This document shows positions 7,651 through 15,777 of a stretch of 22,175 bases of DNA, in pieces. A program made the translations under genes and the position numbers. Every line of letters starts with the position of its first letter. Position 1 is the stretch's first letter. The notes below the pieces were generated by a model. It was given only the letters and a program-made list of their open reading frames with translations, was not told where the DNA came from and did not search any database. Location of the stretch: NCBI RefSeq assembly GCF_036637135.1, contig NZ_JAVWNC010000038.1:1-22175 (forward strand), in the 5' to 3' direction. This DNA comes from Anaerorhabdus sp036637135. Lineage in GTDB: Bacteria > Bacillota_I > Bacilli_A > Erysipelotrichales > Erysipelotrichaceae.

Positions 7651-9936
7651 ATGAAACTAGAGCTAATACTAAATGGATTAGATTGCGCACATTGTGCTGC
7701 GGAAATTGAAGAGAAAATCCAAAATCTTGATGAAATTCAAGAAGCCCATGTTGATTTCATGTCTAAAAAGTTAACTTATGTACCTGCAAGCGACAAAAAC
7801 CTAGAAGGTCTTAAGAAAAATATTGTAAAGATTATTGTTGATATGGAACCAGATGTAAAGGTAACAGAAAAGGGTGAAACAGTATCCTTATTATTTAAGG
7901 GGTTAGATTGTGCGCATTGTGCTGCGGAGATTGAAGAAGAGATTTGTAAGATATCAGGTGTTGAAAGTTGTGTTGTGGATTTCATGAGTACAACATGTAC
8001 GTTTACTTGTCAAAGTACAGATTTAGCACGTGTTGAACAGGAAATACGTAAAGTAGTTCATCTACATGAGCCAGACGTTGTTGTTGAAACGATGACAACA
8101 AATAAGAAGGAAGAAGAACAAAAAGATTTTAAGAAAGCTTTACTTCGTATTTTGATTGGAGCTGCAATCTTTATAGTCGGTTTATTTCAACCAGAAACGA
8201 GTACGTTAGGTATTGCGATTGTTTTAATTGCTTATCTATTATTAGGGTATGATGTTGTATTAAAAGCGATTCGAAATATTTTAAAGGGTCAATTGTTTGA
8301 TGAAAATTTCTTGATGTCGCTCGCAACAATCGTAGCTATTTTAATACAAGATTATCGTGAGGCAGTTGCGGTGATGTTGTTTTATCAAGTAGGTGAGTAC
8401 TTCCAAGAAAGAGCAGTGTACTCAAGTCGTAAATCAATATCAGACTTGATGGATATTCGTCCAGATATAGCGCATGTAATACGTGATGGAGAAACGATAG
8501 ATTGTGCTCCTGAACAAGTGAATATTGATGATGTGGTGGTAGTAAAACCAGGAGAAAGAATTCCTCTTGATGGTATTGTAAAAACAGGTATTAGTAGTTT
8601 AGATACTTCAAGCCTTACAGGTGAAAGCTTGGAAAGAGATGTTGAGGTTGGTGATGAAGTATTAAGTGGTTGTGTTAATTTAAGAGGTTTGTTGGAAATC
8701 ACAGTTACGAAACCTTACAGTGAAAGTACGGTAACTAAAATATTAGAACTTGTAGAAAATACAAGTAGTAGAAAAACAAAATCAGAGAATTTTATTACAA
8801 AATTCTCTAAAGTATATACACCAATTGTTGTTGTGCTTGCGGGAATTATTGCGGTTGGATTACCAATTGTAAGTCCAGGTATCAGCTACAGTGAATCAAT
8901 AGAAAGAGCATGTGCGTTCCTGGTTATTTCTTGTCCATGTGCCTTAGTTATCAGTATACCTTTGGGATTCTTTGCGGGTATTGGCGGATTAAGTAAGAAT
9001 GGTATTTTAGTTAAAGGAAGTACCGTCATTGAAAACTTATCACAAATTAAACAAATGGTATTTGATAAAACAGGAACGATTACAAAAGGTAAATTTGGTG
9101 TTAGTAAAATTGTAGGAGATCCATCTGCCATTGAATATGCAGCATACGCAGAAAGTAATTCTACCCATCCCATCGCAAAATCAATTCTAAATGCTTATGA
9201 TGCAAACCTTAATATGAAACGTATTAAAGAGGTTGAAGAAATTGCGGGACATGGTATTCGTATACTTCTAGATCAAGATACAATTCTTGTAGGAAATGCG
9301 AAATTAATGGATCAATTCCAAATTGCGTATCCGGTTATTGATGAGTTGGGGACATTGGTTTATGTCGCAAAGAATAAAGAATATATGGGTACACTAGTGA
9401 TCAACGATCAATTAAAAGAAGATTCATCAAGAGCAATTCAAATGTTAAAGTATGCAGGTGTTAATAACTGTGTCATGTTGACAGGAGATCGCAAAGCAGT
9501 AGCAGAACATATTGCTAAGGAAGTAGGAATTGATTCTGTATACAGTGAATGTTTGCCAGATCAAAAAGTAAATGTTGTAGAAAGTTTATTACCAAATGGT
9601 AAATTAGGATTTGCTGGAGATGGTATTAATGATGCACCAGTACTTGCTTTAGCGGATTTAGGATTTGCAATGGGTGGTGTAGGAAGTGATGCAGCAATTG
9701 AAGCTGCGGATGTTGTTATCATGGATGATAATTTAACAAAGATTCCACTAGCGATTAATCGTTCAAAGAAAACAATGCGCATTGTAAATCAAAATATTGT
9801 AGGAGCTTTAGCTGTGAAGTTAATTGTATTAGCCTTATCAGGATTTGGATTTGTGAATATGTGGCTTGCGATATTTGCGGACGTAGGTGTATCGGTAATC
9901 GCTATTCTTAATTCAATCCGATTACTTAAAAAATAA
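7651..9936 (+). CDS. cadA: P1B-type heavy-metal ATPase (Zn/Cd/Pb exporter)
   Basis: The protein has 761 residues. Two N-terminal heavy-metal-associated domains each carry GLDCAHC (CAHC at 12-15 and 87-90). The core shows TGE (323-325, actuator), the CPC transmembrane metal site (428-430), the phosphorylated D472 in DKTGT, the HP dipeptide (506-507) and GDGIND (656-661). K723 in the seventh helix and D744 (ADVG) in the eighth match the P1B-2 subgroup (ZntA/CadA), which exports Zn2+, Cd2+ and Pb2+. The choice over a copper pump rests on these residues. GAGGT lies 6 bases before the ATG. A promoter with a SmtB-type operator precedes it and a strong terminator follows, so it is monocistronic. The symbol cadA could equally be zntA. 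Confidence 0.9.
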   Translation: MKLELILNGLDCAHCAAEIEEKIQNLDEIQEAHVDFMSKKLTYVPASDKNLEGLKKNIVKIIVDMEPDVKVTEKGETVSLLFKGLDCAHCAAEIEEEICKISGVESCVVDFMSTTCTFTCQSTDLARVEQEIRKVVHLHEPDVVVETMTTNKKEEEQKDFKKALLRILIGAAIFIVGLFQPETSTLGIAIVLIAYLLLGYDVVLKAIRNILKGQLFDENFLMSLATIVAILIQDYREAVAVMLFYQVGEYFQERAVYSSRKSISDLMDIRPDIAHVIRDGETIDCAPEQVNIDDVVVVKPGERIPLDGIVKTGISSLDTSSLTGESLERDVEVGDEVLSGCVNLRGLLEITVTKPYSESTVTKILELVENTSSRKTKSENFITKFSKVYTPIVVVLAGIIAVGLPIVSPGISYSESIERACAFLVISCPCALVISIPLGFFAGIGGLSKNGILVKGSTVIENLSQIKQMVFDKTGTITKGKFGVSKIVGDPSAIEYAAYAESNSTHPIAKSILNAYDANLNMKRIKEVEEIAGHGIRILLDQDTILVGNAKLMDQFQIAYPVIDELGTLVYVAKNKEYMGTLVINDQLKEDSSRAIQMLKYAGVNNCVMLTGDRKAVAEHIAKEVGIDSVYSECLPDQKVNVVESLLPNGKLGFAGDGINDAPVLALADLGFAMGGVGSDAAIEAADVVIMDDNLTKIPLAINRSKKTMRIVNQNIVGALAVKLIVLALSGFGFVNMWLAIFADVGVSVIAILNSIRLLKK

Positions 9937-9940
9937 TCAT

Positions 9941-9972
9941 AAATGATGTTGCTTCGGCAACATCATTTTATG
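9941..9972 (+). terminator. Terminator of the metal ATPase gene
   Basis: A perfect 12-bp stem (AAATGATGTTGC at 9941-9952 with GCAACATCATTT at 9957-9968) is capped by a stable TTCG tetraloop and followed by a short T-rich stretch. Confidence 0.85.
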
Positions 9973-9995
9973 TTAAGATGGACAGGGAGTAAATT

Positions 9996-10424
9996 ATGAA
10001 AAAGAAAATACGAATCGACTACTTAATTGCATTTGTCTTGTTACTTCTTATTGAGGTTGGAATTGGCTTATATGTCCATGATGATTTTATTCGACCTTAC
10101 GTGGGAGATGTATTAGTCATTATTTTATTATGCTGTCTTATTCGCATTCTATTTCCAAACAAACCAAAATATATTTTTCAATACGCAATTCTTATAGGAG
10201 TACTTGCTGAATTGTCGCAATATTTCCATTTGGATAAAATGTTAGGAGTACAAGGAACTGTCTTCGGAATTATTCTTGGATCCACATTTGATGTGAAAGA
10301 TATTGTTTGTTATATCGTAGGTGGTTTATTATTTGGACTAGTAGAGTTTTTAATTACAAAGAAACAAGTTAATCAAGAAAAGATTGAATCATGTGATGTA
10401 AATAAATCGAAAATAAAGTCGTAG
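9996..10424 (+). CDS. DUF2809 family membrane protein
   Basis: The protein has 142 residues and four hydrophobic segments. The pattern 'FIRPYVGDVLVI' (31-42), 'ELSQYFHLDKMLG' (72-84) and 'ILGSTFDVKDIVCYIVGG' (93-110) is characteristic of the DUF2809 family, whose function is unknown. GGGAG at 9985-9989 supports the start. It lies between the ATPase terminator and the carboxypeptidase gene, without a visible terminator on its right, so it may share transcripts with the latter. Confidence 0.85.
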   Translation: MKKKIRIDYLIAFVLLLLIEVGIGLYVHDDFIRPYVGDVLVIILLCCLIRILFPNKPKYIFQYAILIGVLAELSQYFHLDKMLGVQGTVFGIILGSTFDVKDIVCYIVGGLLFGLVEFLITKKQVNQEKIESCDVNKSKIKS

Positions 10425-10454
10425 GTACATATTTTAACATCACAAAAGTTCATG

Positions 10455-10460
10455 TATAAT
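10455..10460 (+). promoter_or_regulatory. Probable -10 box of the D,D-carboxypeptidase gene
   Basis: A perfect TATAAT lies in the short gap after the DUF2809 gene. TTAACA at 10434-10439 is a possible -35 at short spacing (15). A start near 10467 would exclude the in-frame ATG at 10452 as initiation codon. Confidence 0.45.
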
Positions 10461-10487
10461 AGTGTGGTATTAGAATGGATGATGGAT

Positions 10488-11765
10488 ATGAAAAGAAAAC
10501 TATTTTCTTGTTTAATATGTACTGTGCTCGTTTTGGGTAGTTTTTTAAATGCATATGCTGAGGGTGAAGCGATACCAACCCCGACGGAGGCACCCACAAC
10601 TTCCGTTGATACTCTTGGGTTGAATGCAAAAGCAGCTGTATTAATTGATGCGAAAACAGGCATGGTTTTATATCAAAAAAATATGGACCAACAAATGTTT
10701 CCAGCAAGTATAACTAAAATTCTTACAAATTATATTGCTTTAGAAAAATTGGGTAAAGATGACTTGTTAACAGCGAATGCTACTGCGATTGATAATATAG
10801 ATCGCACTAGTAGTCATATTTGGCTTGATTATGGTGAACAAGCACCTATGATTGATTTTGTTTATGCATCCATGATGCAAAGTGCAAATGATGCATCAAA
10901 TGTATTGGCGGAAGCAGCATCGGGAACGCAAGAAGAGTTTGCGAAGGTTATGAATGAAGTTGCGAAAAATGCAGGAGCCAAGAATAGTAATTTTGTGAAT
11001 GCACATGGATTACCTGATGATGCACATGTAACGACTGCATATGATATGGCTATGATTACAAGAGCGGCACTTAAAAACAAAGACTTCAAAGAAGTGTTTG
11101 GACAAGTGCGTTATGATATGGCGCCTACAAATAAACAAAAAGATACACGTGTATTTTCATCTGCAAATGAAATGATTAAAAATTCTAAATTTAAATATGA
11201 TTATGCAACTGGTGGTAAAACAGGTTGGACTGAAGCAGCGGGATATACAATGGTTAACAGTGCAACGAAAGATAATATGGATTTAATAGGGGTTGTACTT
11301 GGTTGTGACTCAGCAGATGCAAGATATGAAGATATGATTAAATTATTCAATTATGGATTTGATAACTACAAAACAGTTACGATTCCAAATGATATTGGTG
11401 ATGTACACAGTGATGTTAAGCAAGGAAGTAAGGTTATAGGTGAAGTTGATTTTACATTATCAAACTCACTTCATGTTTTATTACCAATGTCTACTGATGA
11501 AAGTACATTAACGATAGAAGTTGAATTACGAAATGAAGATGAAGGGGAAGCAATCCAAGGCTATGCAATCATCAAAATTGGTGATGAAGCAGTGGGGGAA
11601 GTTCAACTTGAAAAAAACATAACGCTATATGATTTGAGTTTCCAATCCTATATGTTACCTAAGATTGTTACTGTAGTAGATTGGTTTAGTGTGGGAATAC
11701 TTGGTTTGTTTTTGGTGTTAAAATTTATTGTGTTCCTTAAAAAGAGTACAAAACTTCCAGAATAA
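10488..11765 (+). CDS. dacA: D-alanyl-D-alanine carboxypeptidase (low-molecular-weight PBP, S11)
   Basis: The protein has about 425 residues and trims the terminal D-alanine from peptidoglycan stem peptides outside the membrane. A signal peptide (MKRK, then a hydrophobic core ending AYA-E) precedes a proline/threonine linker. The three active-site motifs are SITK (74-77 from this start), SAN (132-134) and KTG (244-246). A C-terminal beta domain and a final transmembrane helix (WFSVGILGLFLVLKFIVFL region) anchor it. In-frame ATGs at 10452, 10479 and 10482 are possible. The first overlaps the -10 box; 10488 is preferred for its classic signal-peptide start, although the ribosome binding site is weak for all of them. 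Confidence 0.9.
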   Translation: MKRKLFSCLICTVLVLGSFLNAYAEGEAIPTPTEAPTTSVDTLGLNAKAAVLIDAKTGMVLYQKNMDQQMFPASITKILTNYIALEKLGKDDLLTANATAIDNIDRTSSHIWLDYGEQAPMIDFVYASMMQSANDASNVLAEAASGTQEEFAKVMNEVAKNAGAKNSNFVNAHGLPDDAHVTTAYDMAMITRAALKNKDFKEVFGQVRYDMAPTNKQKDTRVFSSANEMIKNSKFKYDYATGGKTGWTEAAGYTMVNSATKDNMDLIGVVLGCDSADARYEDMIKLFNYGFDNYKTVTIPNDIGDVHSDVKQGSKVIGEVDFTLSNSLHVLLPMSTDESTLTIEVELRNEDEGEAIQGYAIIKIGDEAVGEVQLEKNITLYDLSFQSYMLPKIVTVVDWFSVGILGLFLVLKFIVFLKKSTKLPE

Positions 11766-11778
11766 ACAAAAGAAACAA

Positions 11779-11813
11779 ACACTTGTGAATTAAATTCTTT
11801 AATTAACAATGTG
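11779..11813. other. AT-rich hairpin between dacA and the lipoprotein gene
   Basis: TTGT-G-AATTAAA (11783-11793) pairs with TTTAATT-A-ACAA (11798-11809) with one G/A mismatch. It lacks a following T run, so it may be a weak terminator or an RNA 3'-end stabiliser. It is the only such structure in the gap. Confidence 0.35.
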
Positions 11814-11830
11814 AAAATATTTACGAGTAA

Positions 11831-11859
11831 TTGACACGCCTTTTGATTACCTCTATAAT
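11831..11859 (+). promoter_or_regulatory. Perfect consensus sigma-A promoter of the repeat lipoprotein
   Basis: TTGACA (11831-11836), a 17-base spacer and TATAAT (11854-11859) match the vegetative consensus exactly. A GGAGG ribosome binding site at 11869-11873 follows. This predicts very strong expression. Confidence 0.9.
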
Positions 11860-11883
11860 GAAAGATACGGAGGAAGAAATTAA

Positions 11884-12954
11884 ATGAAAAAACTATTAAC
11901 ACTATTAGTTGCTGCTATGGTTTTAGCTGGATGCTCAAGTGCACCTGCTACACCAAGTGCTACACCAGCAGAAACTGAAACACCTGCAGCTACTGCAGAA
12001 TTAAAAGTTGGTACTGGATCTGTTACATCTTTAAGCACAGCTGATGCTACTGCTGATAAAGAAGGACAAGTTCAATTCAACACAACATTTGCAACTGTTG
12101 TATTAGAAGGTGACGTAATTAAACACGTTTCAATCGATACTGCACAAAACACTGGTAAATTTGGTACAGATGGTGCTATCACAGCTCCTGAAGATCCAAC
12201 ATTAACACCAACTAAGAAAGAAAAGAAAGAAGCATATGGTATGGCTTCAGCTTCTGAAATTGGTAAAGAATGGTTCGAACAAATCGCTGCTTTAGAAGAA
12301 TATGCAGTTGGTAAAACTGTTGCTGAAGTAGTTGGTATGAAAACTTATGCAAAAGATGATAAACACCCAGCAGTTCCTGAAGTTGAAGAATTAAAAACTT
12401 CAGTTACAATGTCTGTAGGAGATTATTTAAAAGCTATTCAAGTTGCTGCTGACAATGCAGTAGCTGTTGAAAACGTAGCTAAAGTTGGAACTGGTTCAGT
12501 TACAAGCTTAAGCGTTGCTGATGCAACAGCTGACAAAGACGGCCAAATCCAAGCTAACACTACATTTGCTGTAGTAGCATTAGATGCTGATGGTAAAATC
12601 GTTTACACAAGTATCGATACTGCACAAAATACTGGGAAATTCAGCACAGCTGGTGCTATCACTGGTCCTGAAGATCCAACATTAACACCAACTAAGAAAG
12701 AAAAGAAAGAAGCTTACGGTATGTTAGCTGCTTCTGAAATCAAAAAAGAATGGTTTGAACAAATTGCTGCTCTTGAAGCTTATGCAGTTGGTAAAACTGT
12801 TGCTGACGTAGTTGGAATGAAAACTTTTGCTAAAGATGATAACCATCCAGCAGTTCCTGAAGTTGAAGAATTAAAAACTTCAGTTACAATGTCTGTAGGA
12901 GATTACCTAAAAGCATTAGAAGTTGCATCTAACAATGCAGTTGAAATCAAATAG
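11884..12954 (+). CDS. Surface lipoprotein with two nearly identical 160-residue repeats
   Basis: The protein has 356 residues. A lipoprotein signal ends in LAGC with the acylated C17, then a threonine/proline/alanine-rich linker (18-40). Two tandem repeats follow (about 41-199 and 200-356), each running from VGTGSVTSLS through SIDTAQNTGKF, PEDPTLTPTKKEKKEAYGM and KEWFEQIAALE to HPAVPEVEELKTSVTMSVGDYLKA. The offset is exactly 160 residues. I know similar repeats from lipoproteins of gut Bacillota but no established function. The covalent-FMN motif (D-x4-GA[ST]) is not apparent, so I do not call it FMN-binding. No partner gene is adjacent. Its promoter is a perfect consensus and its codon use is uniform and A/T-ending, as expected of an abundant protein. 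Confidence 0.85.
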   Translation: MKKLLTLLVAAMVLAGCSSAPATPSATPAETETPAATAELKVGTGSVTSLSTADATADKEGQVQFNTTFATVVLEGDVIKHVSIDTAQNTGKFGTDGAITAPEDPTLTPTKKEKKEAYGMASASEIGKEWFEQIAALEEYAVGKTVAEVVGMKTYAKDDKHPAVPEVEELKTSVTMSVGDYLKAIQVAADNAVAVENVAKVGTGSVTSLSVADATADKDGQIQANTTFAVVALDADGKIVYTSIDTAQNTGKFSTAGAITGPEDPTLTPTKKEKKEAYGMLAASEIKKEWFEQIAALEAYAVGKTVADVVGMKTFAKDDNHPAVPEVEELKTSVTMSVGDYLKALEVASNNAVEIK

Positions 12955-12970
12955 TTTAATTTAACTTTTG

Positions 12971-12999
12971 AAGCAAAGGTCATATGATCTTTGCTTTTT
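12971..12999 (+). terminator. Terminator of the repeat lipoprotein gene
   Basis: AAGCAAAG (12971-12978) pairs with CTTTGCTT (12989-12996), the stem extending inward through a G-U pair, and ends in a T run. It isolates the gene from the pilus cluster. Confidence 0.8.
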
Positions 13000-13096
13000 A
13001 TATGCTTACAAAAAGGGCGCTTTTCTTTTGATTAGGGGTATACCTTGATAAATCGCTATTAAATAAAGGTCATTTATGCTGGTATAGCTACTTTTA

Positions 13097-13126
13097 TTAC
13101 ACCTTTTTAATACACTGTGTTAAAAT
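13097..13126 (+). promoter_or_regulatory. Promoter of the pilus operon
   Basis: An extended -10 (TGT TAAAAT, box at 13121-13126) has a weak TTACAC (13097-13102) at 18 bases upstream. Transcription would start about 17 bases before pilC, leaving no room for a leader riboswitch. The rest of the 12955-13149 gap shows only the lipoprotein terminator. Confidence 0.5.
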
Positions 13127-13149
13127 GAATATACAAAGGGTGAGGATAA

Positions 13150-14334
13150 ATGAAGGTTTTTAAATGCGTACTTATTGATAAAAATAAGAAAAAAGTCACG
13201 AGAATAATAGAAGCTGAGAATGAACAAAGCTTATTACTAAAAATCAAACAAATGGAATATTTTCTTGTAAGCAAAGAAGAAGTAGTTAAAGAAACAAAAG
13301 CTATAAGGAAAATGAAAGCCAAAGATTTGATTATTTTTTGCCGCCAAATATCAGTAATGTTAAATAGTGGTATTACAATTATTAGAGCGATTAACATACT
13401 AGAATCAAAAAGCAGTAATCTCAAAACCAAAATAATTTATGAAAGAATATATGAATTAATGCAAAAAGGGAATAGCCTATCAGTTGCAATGAGAGAACAA
13501 CAGGTATTCCCAAACATCCTCATCAACATGGTTGAAGCCGGGGAAACTGGTGGTATACTTGAAATCAATTTAGCAAAAATGGGCGAGCATTTTGAGAAAG
13601 AAAACAAGTTAAATAATAAAATAAAGGGTGCTATGATGTATCCTATCATTTTAAGTATCGTGGCTATTATTGTCGTAATTTTCTTAGTTACGATGGTTCT
13701 ACCAACTTTCTTTGAATTATATGCTGGGCAAGAGTTACCGCTTATTACGCAAATTTTAGTGGCGGTTAGTAATTTTCTTACAAAATATTGGGCATTTGTC
13801 ATTGCAGCGGTAGCGATACTTATTATGGTGGTACCTATTATTTGCAAGCTTCGACCAATACGTACAAGAATTGATAAGTTTAAACTTTATGCACCTGTTA
13901 TCGGAAAACTAAATCAAACAATTTATTCTGCACGTTGTGCTCGTGGATTTGCGACGCTTTATGCAAGCGGATTGGATATGATTGAATTGTTGAGAATGGT
14001 TTCATTAATCATAGGAAATGTTGTAATACAAGATAAATTTCAAGATGTTATTCAAAAGGTAAGTAGAGGAGAATACATTTCAACTTCCTTAGAAGACGCA
14101 AAAGTATTTGACCCTATGTTCACATCAATGGTTTACATTGGTGAGGAATCAGGATCAATTGATACGATCCTTGAATCAGCTGCAGATTACTTTGATGAGG
14201 AAGCAGATGCAGCATCAACAAGAATTGTGTCGTTGCTTGAACCACTTATGATTATTATCATGGCACTTATTATTGGTTTTATCGTAGCGGCAGTTATGTT
14301 ACCAATGTATGGCATGATGCAATATATCAGTTAA
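13150..14334 (+). CDS. pilC: Type IV pilus inner-membrane platform protein PilC
   Basis: The protein has 394 residues, normal for PilC/GspF. A small N-terminal domain (1-50) is followed by two T2SF repeats: 58-182 ('FCRQISVMLNSGITIIRAI', 'VEAGETGGILE', then the helix near 164-185) and 262-385 ('ARGFATLYASGLDMIELL', 'IGEESGSIDTIL'). Three to four membrane helices are seen near 164-186, 210-232 and 362-385. It is the platform on which the ATPases PilB and PilT act to add or remove pilin subunits. GGTGAGG precedes the ATG. It is the first gene of the pilus operon, unlike the common pilB-pilC order. Confidence 0.93.
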   Translation: MKVFKCVLIDKNKKKVTRIIEAENEQSLLLKIKQMEYFLVSKEEVVKETKAIRKMKAKDLIIFCRQISVMLNSGITIIRAINILESKSSNLKTKIIYERIYELMQKGNSLSVAMREQQVFPNILINMVEAGETGGILEINLAKMGEHFEKENKLNNKIKGAMMYPIILSIVAIIVVIFLVTMVLPTFFELYAGQELPLITQILVAVSNFLTKYWAFVIAAVAILIMVVPIICKLRPIRTRIDKFKLYAPVIGKLNQTIYSARCARGFATLYASGLDMIELLRMVSLIIGNVVIQDKFQDVIQKVSRGEYISTSLEDAKVFDPMFTSMVYIGEESGSIDTILESAADYFDEEADAASTRIVSLLEPLMIIIMALIIGFIVAAVMLPMYGMMQYIS

Positions 14335-14365
14335 GGATTAAGCAGAAATTAGGGAGAGAACTTTT

Positions 14366-15775
14366 ATGGCATATTATATAGAGATAGGTAATACACAATA
14401 TAAGATTGTAGATGCAACTTATAAAAAGAACCAAATAAAAATTGAAAGTTTTAAAACTGTATATTCTTTGATGGATCAAGATAATTTACATCAAATCGTT
14501 ACAGAACTTCAAGATAAGAAGGTAAAGAAAGCGACCGTGATCGCCAATAACACTGGTGCTTTTTACCGTGAACTAAAACTTCCGGTATTGGAAGAAAAGA
14601 AAACATTACAGATTATCCGCAATGAACTTCAAGCAGCTCAAACATTAACACAAGAAATGCTGATTGATTTTGTGGACATTGGTATGATTCAAGAAGAAAA
14701 CTTACGAAAAGTTTTAGTTTGTGCGTTACCTGTTTCTTTAGTAGAGTCATATGAGAAATTACTGAAAGAAGTTAAATGTAAAAAAGCGAGAACAATTGAA
14801 ATTGGAAATAGAGCACTTTTCAATTATCTTGCGAATACATCAATCAAAGATAATACACAACCTTATGTGACATTAGAGATTATTAACGGTTTATTAAAAG
14901 TATTCCTATTTGATGATCAAAAATTCGTCCTATTAAGAAGTGCACGTATTTCTTATGATGATTATGAAGGTTTAGTAAATACAATCAAAGAAGAAATTCA
15001 ATTGATGCAACAATTCCAAATGACTCGTCATTTCCAATCAAAGATTGAATCAGTTTATTTGTTTGGGGACTATAATGGAATTAATAAATTAATTAGCGAT
15101 TTATCATTATCAGTACCAATGAATATCGCGGTGGTACCAGCAATTAACAACTTAGAAGCACCAGAAGATTTTAACTATTTATCTTATGTTCATGTATTGG
15201 GATCATTAGTAGGAAATCCTAAAAATTTAAACTTTGATAAATTGTATACAGAATTTAGAAAAGAAGAAAAAGCAATGGATCCAAATAAGAAGAAATTGCT
15301 TATTGCGGGTATCGCAAGTGCAGTTGTTCTTGTGGGTGCGTATGGTGGATTATTTTACTTTAATGAAGAATTAAAGAAGGATATTGAAAATCAAAAAATA
15401 TATACAACAGATGTAGAGTTACTAAAGAAAGTATCTGCGGTTTTGGATGAAGAATCAATTATTGGGGCATATCAAACGATTGCAACTGAAATTGATGCGG
15501 CACAAGCTAATTTAGATTTAATTCCATTTGTAAATCAATATGTTGTTCAAGTGATTTATGGGTATGAAGGTGCAACTGTACAAGATTTCTCTTTGGGTAG
15601 TGGAATGATAAGTATACTAGTTGAAAGCAGTGATCCTCATGTTCCTACTTATTATGCAGACCACTTAAGAAATTCTGGTATTTTTGAATCAGTGGATTTC
15701 TATGGTATGGAGTTTAATGAGAAAGAACAAACCTATAGTTTCGAAGTGACAGCAACAATGGAAAGGAGTGAGTAA
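14366..15775 (+). CDS. pilM: Fused PilM-PilN pilus alignment protein
   Basis: The protein has 469 residues, longer than usual PilM (about 350). Residues 1-280 look like the actin-like PilM fold ('YYIEIGNTQYKIVDA' start, 'IEIGNRALFNYL' at 144-155, 'SVYLFGDYNGINKL' at 229-242), although the nucleotide-binding motifs are weak. Residues 285-469 look like PilN: an NLNF motif (287-290) reminiscent of the PilM-binding NLLP motif, one transmembrane helix (310-331), a helical stretch, and a ferredoxin-like domain near 390-466. Together these would make the cytoplasmic ring and its membrane tether in one chain. GGGAGAG precedes the ATG. No separate pilN exists and pilO follows after 2 bases, supporting the fusion. 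The PilM half is the weaker call in detail; the assignment also rests on operon position. Confidence 0.8.
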   Translation: MAYYIEIGNTQYKIVDATYKKNQIKIESFKTVYSLMDQDNLHQIVTELQDKKVKKATVIANNTGAFYRELKLPVLEEKKTLQIIRNELQAAQTLTQEMLIDFVDIGMIQEENLRKVLVCALPVSLVESYEKLLKEVKCKKARTIEIGNRALFNYLANTSIKDNTQPYVTLEIINGLLKVFLFDDQKFVLLRSARISYDDYEGLVNTIKEEIQLMQQFQMTRHFQSKIESVYLFGDYNGINKLISDLSLSVPMNIAVVPAINNLEAPEDFNYLSYVHVLGSLVGNPKNLNFDKLYTEFRKEEKAMDPNKKKLLIAGIASAVVLVGAYGGLFYFNEELKKDIENQKIYTTDVELLKKVSAVLDEESIIGAYQTIATEIDAAQANLDLIPFVNQYVVQVIYGYEGATVQDFSLGSGMISILVESSDPHVPTYYADHLRNSGIFESVDFYGMEFNEKEQTYSFEVTATMERSE

Positions 15776-15777
15776 GA

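Noticed and set aside
8385..8702. Minus-strand frame of 105 codons inside the metal ATPase gene (also frames near 7776, 8886 and 9561)
   Set aside because: The ATPase frame has all catalytic motifs in these stretches; the reverse frames have no motif or ribosome binding site of note.
9971..9979. TGTTAAGAT as a -10 promoter of the DUF2809 gene
   Set aside because: The transcription start would fall on the ribosome binding site, leaving almost no leader.
11884..12954. Repeat lipoprotein as an FMN-binding protein or mobile repeat
   Set aside because: No covalent-flavin GA[ST] motif in the right context, and the repeats are in-frame within one gene with no transposon ends.
13020..13149. Possible cyclic-di-GMP riboswitch before the pilus operon
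   Set aside because: Such riboswitches precede pilus genes in some clostridia, but the predicted transcript leader is only about 17 bases and no GCAAACC-type core is seen. The same holds before pilA.
13437..13847. Minus-strand frame of 136 codons inside pilC (also 13107-13430)
   Set aside because: pilC is certain on the plus strand; the hydrophobic character of the reverse frames is a by-product of its membrane-helix codons.
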